This document shows, piece after piece, positions 62,100 to 64,000 of a stretch of DNA of 64,000 nucleotides. Position numbers and translations under genes: made by a program. Below the pieces are notes generated by a model that saw nothing but the letters and a program-made list of their open reading frames with translations, had not been told where the DNA came from and ran no database searches. Every line of letters starts with the position of its first letter. The stretch's first letter is position 1. Origin of the DNA: Tunturiibacter gelidiferens. Its GTDB lineage: Bacteria; Acidobacteriota; Terriglobia; Terriglobales; Acidobacteriaceae. The DNA lies in NCBI RefSeq assembly GCF_014201335.1, contig NZ_JACHEB010000002.1:434001-498000 (forward strand), read 5' to 3'.

Positions 62100-64000
62100 C
62101 TAGATCTTCTGCACCCGCTGAACATCTCGCACCCCGGGGACCTTCCGCAGATTCTGCACCAGCTTATTCAGGTGCCGCACATCCACCGTCTCCACCACAA
62201 AGTCGACGACTACCTGGCCATCTGGCATCGGCTTCGTATCCACGCTGCGAATATTCGTCCCATCATCCGAGATGATCGCCGTAAACTCCTTCAGCATTCC
62301 CGATCGGTCATCACACAACACCGTCAGCTTCACCGGATACGTCTGAGCCTTCGTTGTTCCTGGCTCAGTCGGAGACGGCGACCACTCCACCTGAATCCTT
62401 CTATCCGACTCATACAGCAAATTCTGCACATTCGGACAGCTTCTCGCATGCACCGCCACGCCCTTGCCCCGCGTCACGTACCCCACAATCTCCTCACCAC
62501 GAATTGGGTTACAACAGCGCGCCCGGTACACCAGCAGATCGTCCTGCCCCTCCACCTGCAACGAGTCAGATCCCTTCCCGAAGAAGACCCGCTTCACCGC
62601 CTCCGACATCTGCCCAACGGTATTGCCGACCCCACCCTCCGGCACCGCAGGCTCAGCCGACATCGTCGACCCCGGCTCCAACTTATTGAGCACCTGCCGC
62701 GCTGAGAACTTGCCGAACCCAACCCCCGCCAGCAACTCCGCCTGCGTTCCCAGCCCATATTCACTGGCTACTTTGTCGTAGTCAGCCTCGTGGAACTTAC
62801 CCAGCGACAGCTTGTACTTCCTTGCCTCACGATCCAGCAGCTTCTTGCCGATCTCGATCGCCCGCTCTCGCTGATGTTCATTCAGCCAGTGCTTAATCTT
62901 GTTTCGTGCCCGCGAACTCTTAGTAAAGCTAAGCCAGTCGCGGCTCGGTGCATGTCCAGTCTGCGTAGAAATCTCGACGATATCGCCGTTACGCAACTTG
63001 GTCCGAAGCGGAACGATGCGCCCGTTCACCTTTGCGCCGACAGTTGTATTCCCCACTTCGGTATGAATCGCATAAGCAAAGTCAATCGGGCTTGCATCCT
63101 TCGGCAGCACCACCACTTTGCCCTTGGGAGTAAAGGTGTAAACCTCCTCCGGATACAGATCGATCTTCAGCGTCGACATGAACTCATTGGGATCGGTCAT
63201 CTCCCGCTGCCATTCCATCAACTGCCGCACCCACGCGAGCCGTTGTTCGTCCTTCGCGCTTACATTGTCCGAGGCTTTGTACTTCCAGTGCGCCGCAATC
63301 CCTTCCTCCGCGACACGATGCATATCCTCCGTGCGAATCTGTACCTCAAACTGATGCCCGCCCTCCGCAATCAACGTCGTGTGCAGCGACTGGTAGAGAT
63401 TTGGCCGAGGCATAGCAATGAAGTCCTTGATCCTCCCTGGCACCGGCCGCCAGATCGAATGCAGCAGCCCCAACAGCGCATAGCAATCTTGCACCGAGTT
63501 ACAAATCACGCGAATCGCCAGAAGATCGTAGACCTGATCCACAGGAATCTTCTGGTCCACCAGCTTCTGCTGAATCGAATACAGCCGCTTGATTCGCGAC
63601 TCCACCCGCCCCTCAATCTTGAATTCCTTCAGCTTCGCCTCAAGCTGTTTCACGATCTTCTGCAAAAACTCTTCACCCGCCCCGCGCAGCGCCTCCACTT
63701 CCGTCGACACTTGCTCATACGCATAGGGATCGGTATACCGAAACGCCAGATCTTCCAGCTCGCCGCGCAGCTTACCCATACCCAGCCGATGCGCCAGCGG
63801 AGCGTAGATATCCAGCGTCTCCCGCGCAATCTTCTGTTGCTTCTCCGGCTTCAGATGCTCGAGCGTCCGCATATTATGCAGCCGGTCCGCGAGCTTAATA
63901 ATCACAACGCGAACATCGGTCACCATCGCGAGCAGCATCTTGCGAATGTTCTCCGCCTGATGGTCCTCGCGATTAGCAAACTTGATCTTCTCCAGCTTTG
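62100..64000 (-). CDS. rel: Bifunctional (p)ppGpp synthetase/hydrolase, 3' part (cut by window edge)
   Basis: Makes and degrades the alarmone (p)ppGpp. About 633 C-terminal codons are here; the N-terminus with most of the HD hydrolase domain is outside, but its ADRLHNMRTL end is visible. The synthetase domain has YDLLAIRVI and RIKDFIAMPRPNLYQSLHTT; the RxKD form is that of bifunctional Rel/SpoT enzymes rather than the ExDD of RelA. TGS (VYTFTPKGKVVVLP), the zinc-finger-like CCNPIRGEEIVGYVTRGKGVAVH and a C-terminal ACT domain follow in the usual order. Confidence 0.96.
   Translation of the reverse strand, partial: KLEKIKFANREDHQAENIRKMLLAMVTDVRVVIIKLADRLHNMRTLEHLKPEKQQKIARETLDIYAPLAHRLGMGKLRGELEDLAFRYTDPYAYEQVSTEVEALRGAGEEFLQKIVKQLEAKLKEFKIEGRVESRIKRLYSIQQKLVDQKIPVDQVYDLLAIRVICNSVQDCYALLGLLHSIWRPVPGRIKDFIAMPRPNLYQSLHTTLIAEGGHQFEVQIRTEDMHRVAEEGIAAHWKYKASDNVSAKDEQRLAWVRQLMEWQREMTDPNEFMSTLKIDLYPEEVYTFTPKGKVVVLPKDASPIDFAYAIHTEVGNTTVGAKVNGRIVPLRTKLRNGDIVEISTQTGHAPSRDWLSFTKSSRARNKIKHWLNEHQRERAIEIGKKLLDREARKYKLSLGKFHEADYDKVASEYGLGTQAELLAGVGFGKFSARQVLNKLEPGSTMSAEPAVPEGGVGNTVGQMSEAVKRVFFGKGSDSLQVEGQDDLLVYRARCCNPIRGEEIVGYVTRGKGVAVHARSCPNVQNLLYESDRRIQVEWSPSPTEPGTTKAQTYPVKLTVLCDDRSGMLKEFTAIISDDGTNIRSVDTKPMPDGQVVVDFVVETVDVRHLNKLVQNLRKVPGVRDVQRVQKI

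Overview
The window is chromosomal DNA from a Gram-negative, GC-rich bacterium, most likely Acidobacteriota (class Terriglobia; Granulicella, Edaphobacter or Terriglobus-like). That placement is inferred from two very large Oar-type TonB-dependent proteins with an N-terminal carboxypeptidase-regulatory domain, a Tes/MJ0619-like radical SAM protein, lipid A genes (lpxA, lpxI), Skp-like chaperones and several exported proteins of an acidobacterial type. No rRNA, tRNA, CRISPR array, phage or intact insertion sequence was found. Both window edges cut genes: gyrA on the left and a bifunctional rel on the right.

Layout. 0-1.4 kb: 5' part of gyrA. 1.5-9.3 kb: two divergent Oar-like outer-membrane receptors, each closed by a strong terminator. 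9.6-17.3 kb: exported GH2 glycosidase, a six-PAS soluble histidine kinase, a YceH-family protein, an ornithine-cyclodeaminase-family enzyme and a YcbK-like peptidase. 17.4-20.3 kb: HEAT-like gene, DHA2 exporter, a decayed copy of part of the HEAT-like gene, and a broken HNH endonuclease gene. 20.4-22.5 kb: a Tes-like radical SAM enzyme, a candidate for membrane-spanning lipid synthesis. 23-32 kb: envelope genes, namely RlpA, a coupled pair of exported TldD/TldE-like proteins, an ECF sigma factor with a probable membrane partner and a matched divergent promoter pair, a membrane protein, a Ste24-like protease and a HIT protein. 32-36 kb: a receiver-like protein with a long disordered RG/K-rich N-terminus, a largely empty kilobase, and tandem Skp-like genes. 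36-42.7 kb: lepA, GAF-PP2C phosphatase, LysM transglycosylase and a histone H1-like protein. 42.7-49.6 kb: exported peroxiredoxin, then a minus-strand run SDR, exported protein, cysK, fabZ, lpxA, Gfo/Idh, lpxI. 49.7-56.2 kb: DoxX-like proteins, a three-gene cassette of unknowns with two paralogues, greB, yjbR, small proteins, ddl and a TonB-like protein. 56.2-64 kb: trpB-trpA-aroQ-aroF-tyrA-ilvA on the minus strand, downstream of rel.

The genes join into a few themes. Envelope building is the main one: lipid A, peptidoglycan enzymes (Ddl, LysM transglycosylase, RlpA, YcbK), outer-membrane chaperones, TonB systems and possibly membrane-spanning lipids. Aromatic and branched amino-acid synthesis forms a compact operon. 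The points most worth testing are the Tes-like enzyme, the periplasmic TldD/TldE-like pair in which one partner has lost every metal ligand, the symmetrical ECF promoter pair, the histone-like gene with an internal start, and the unknown cassette at 50.9-52.0 kb.
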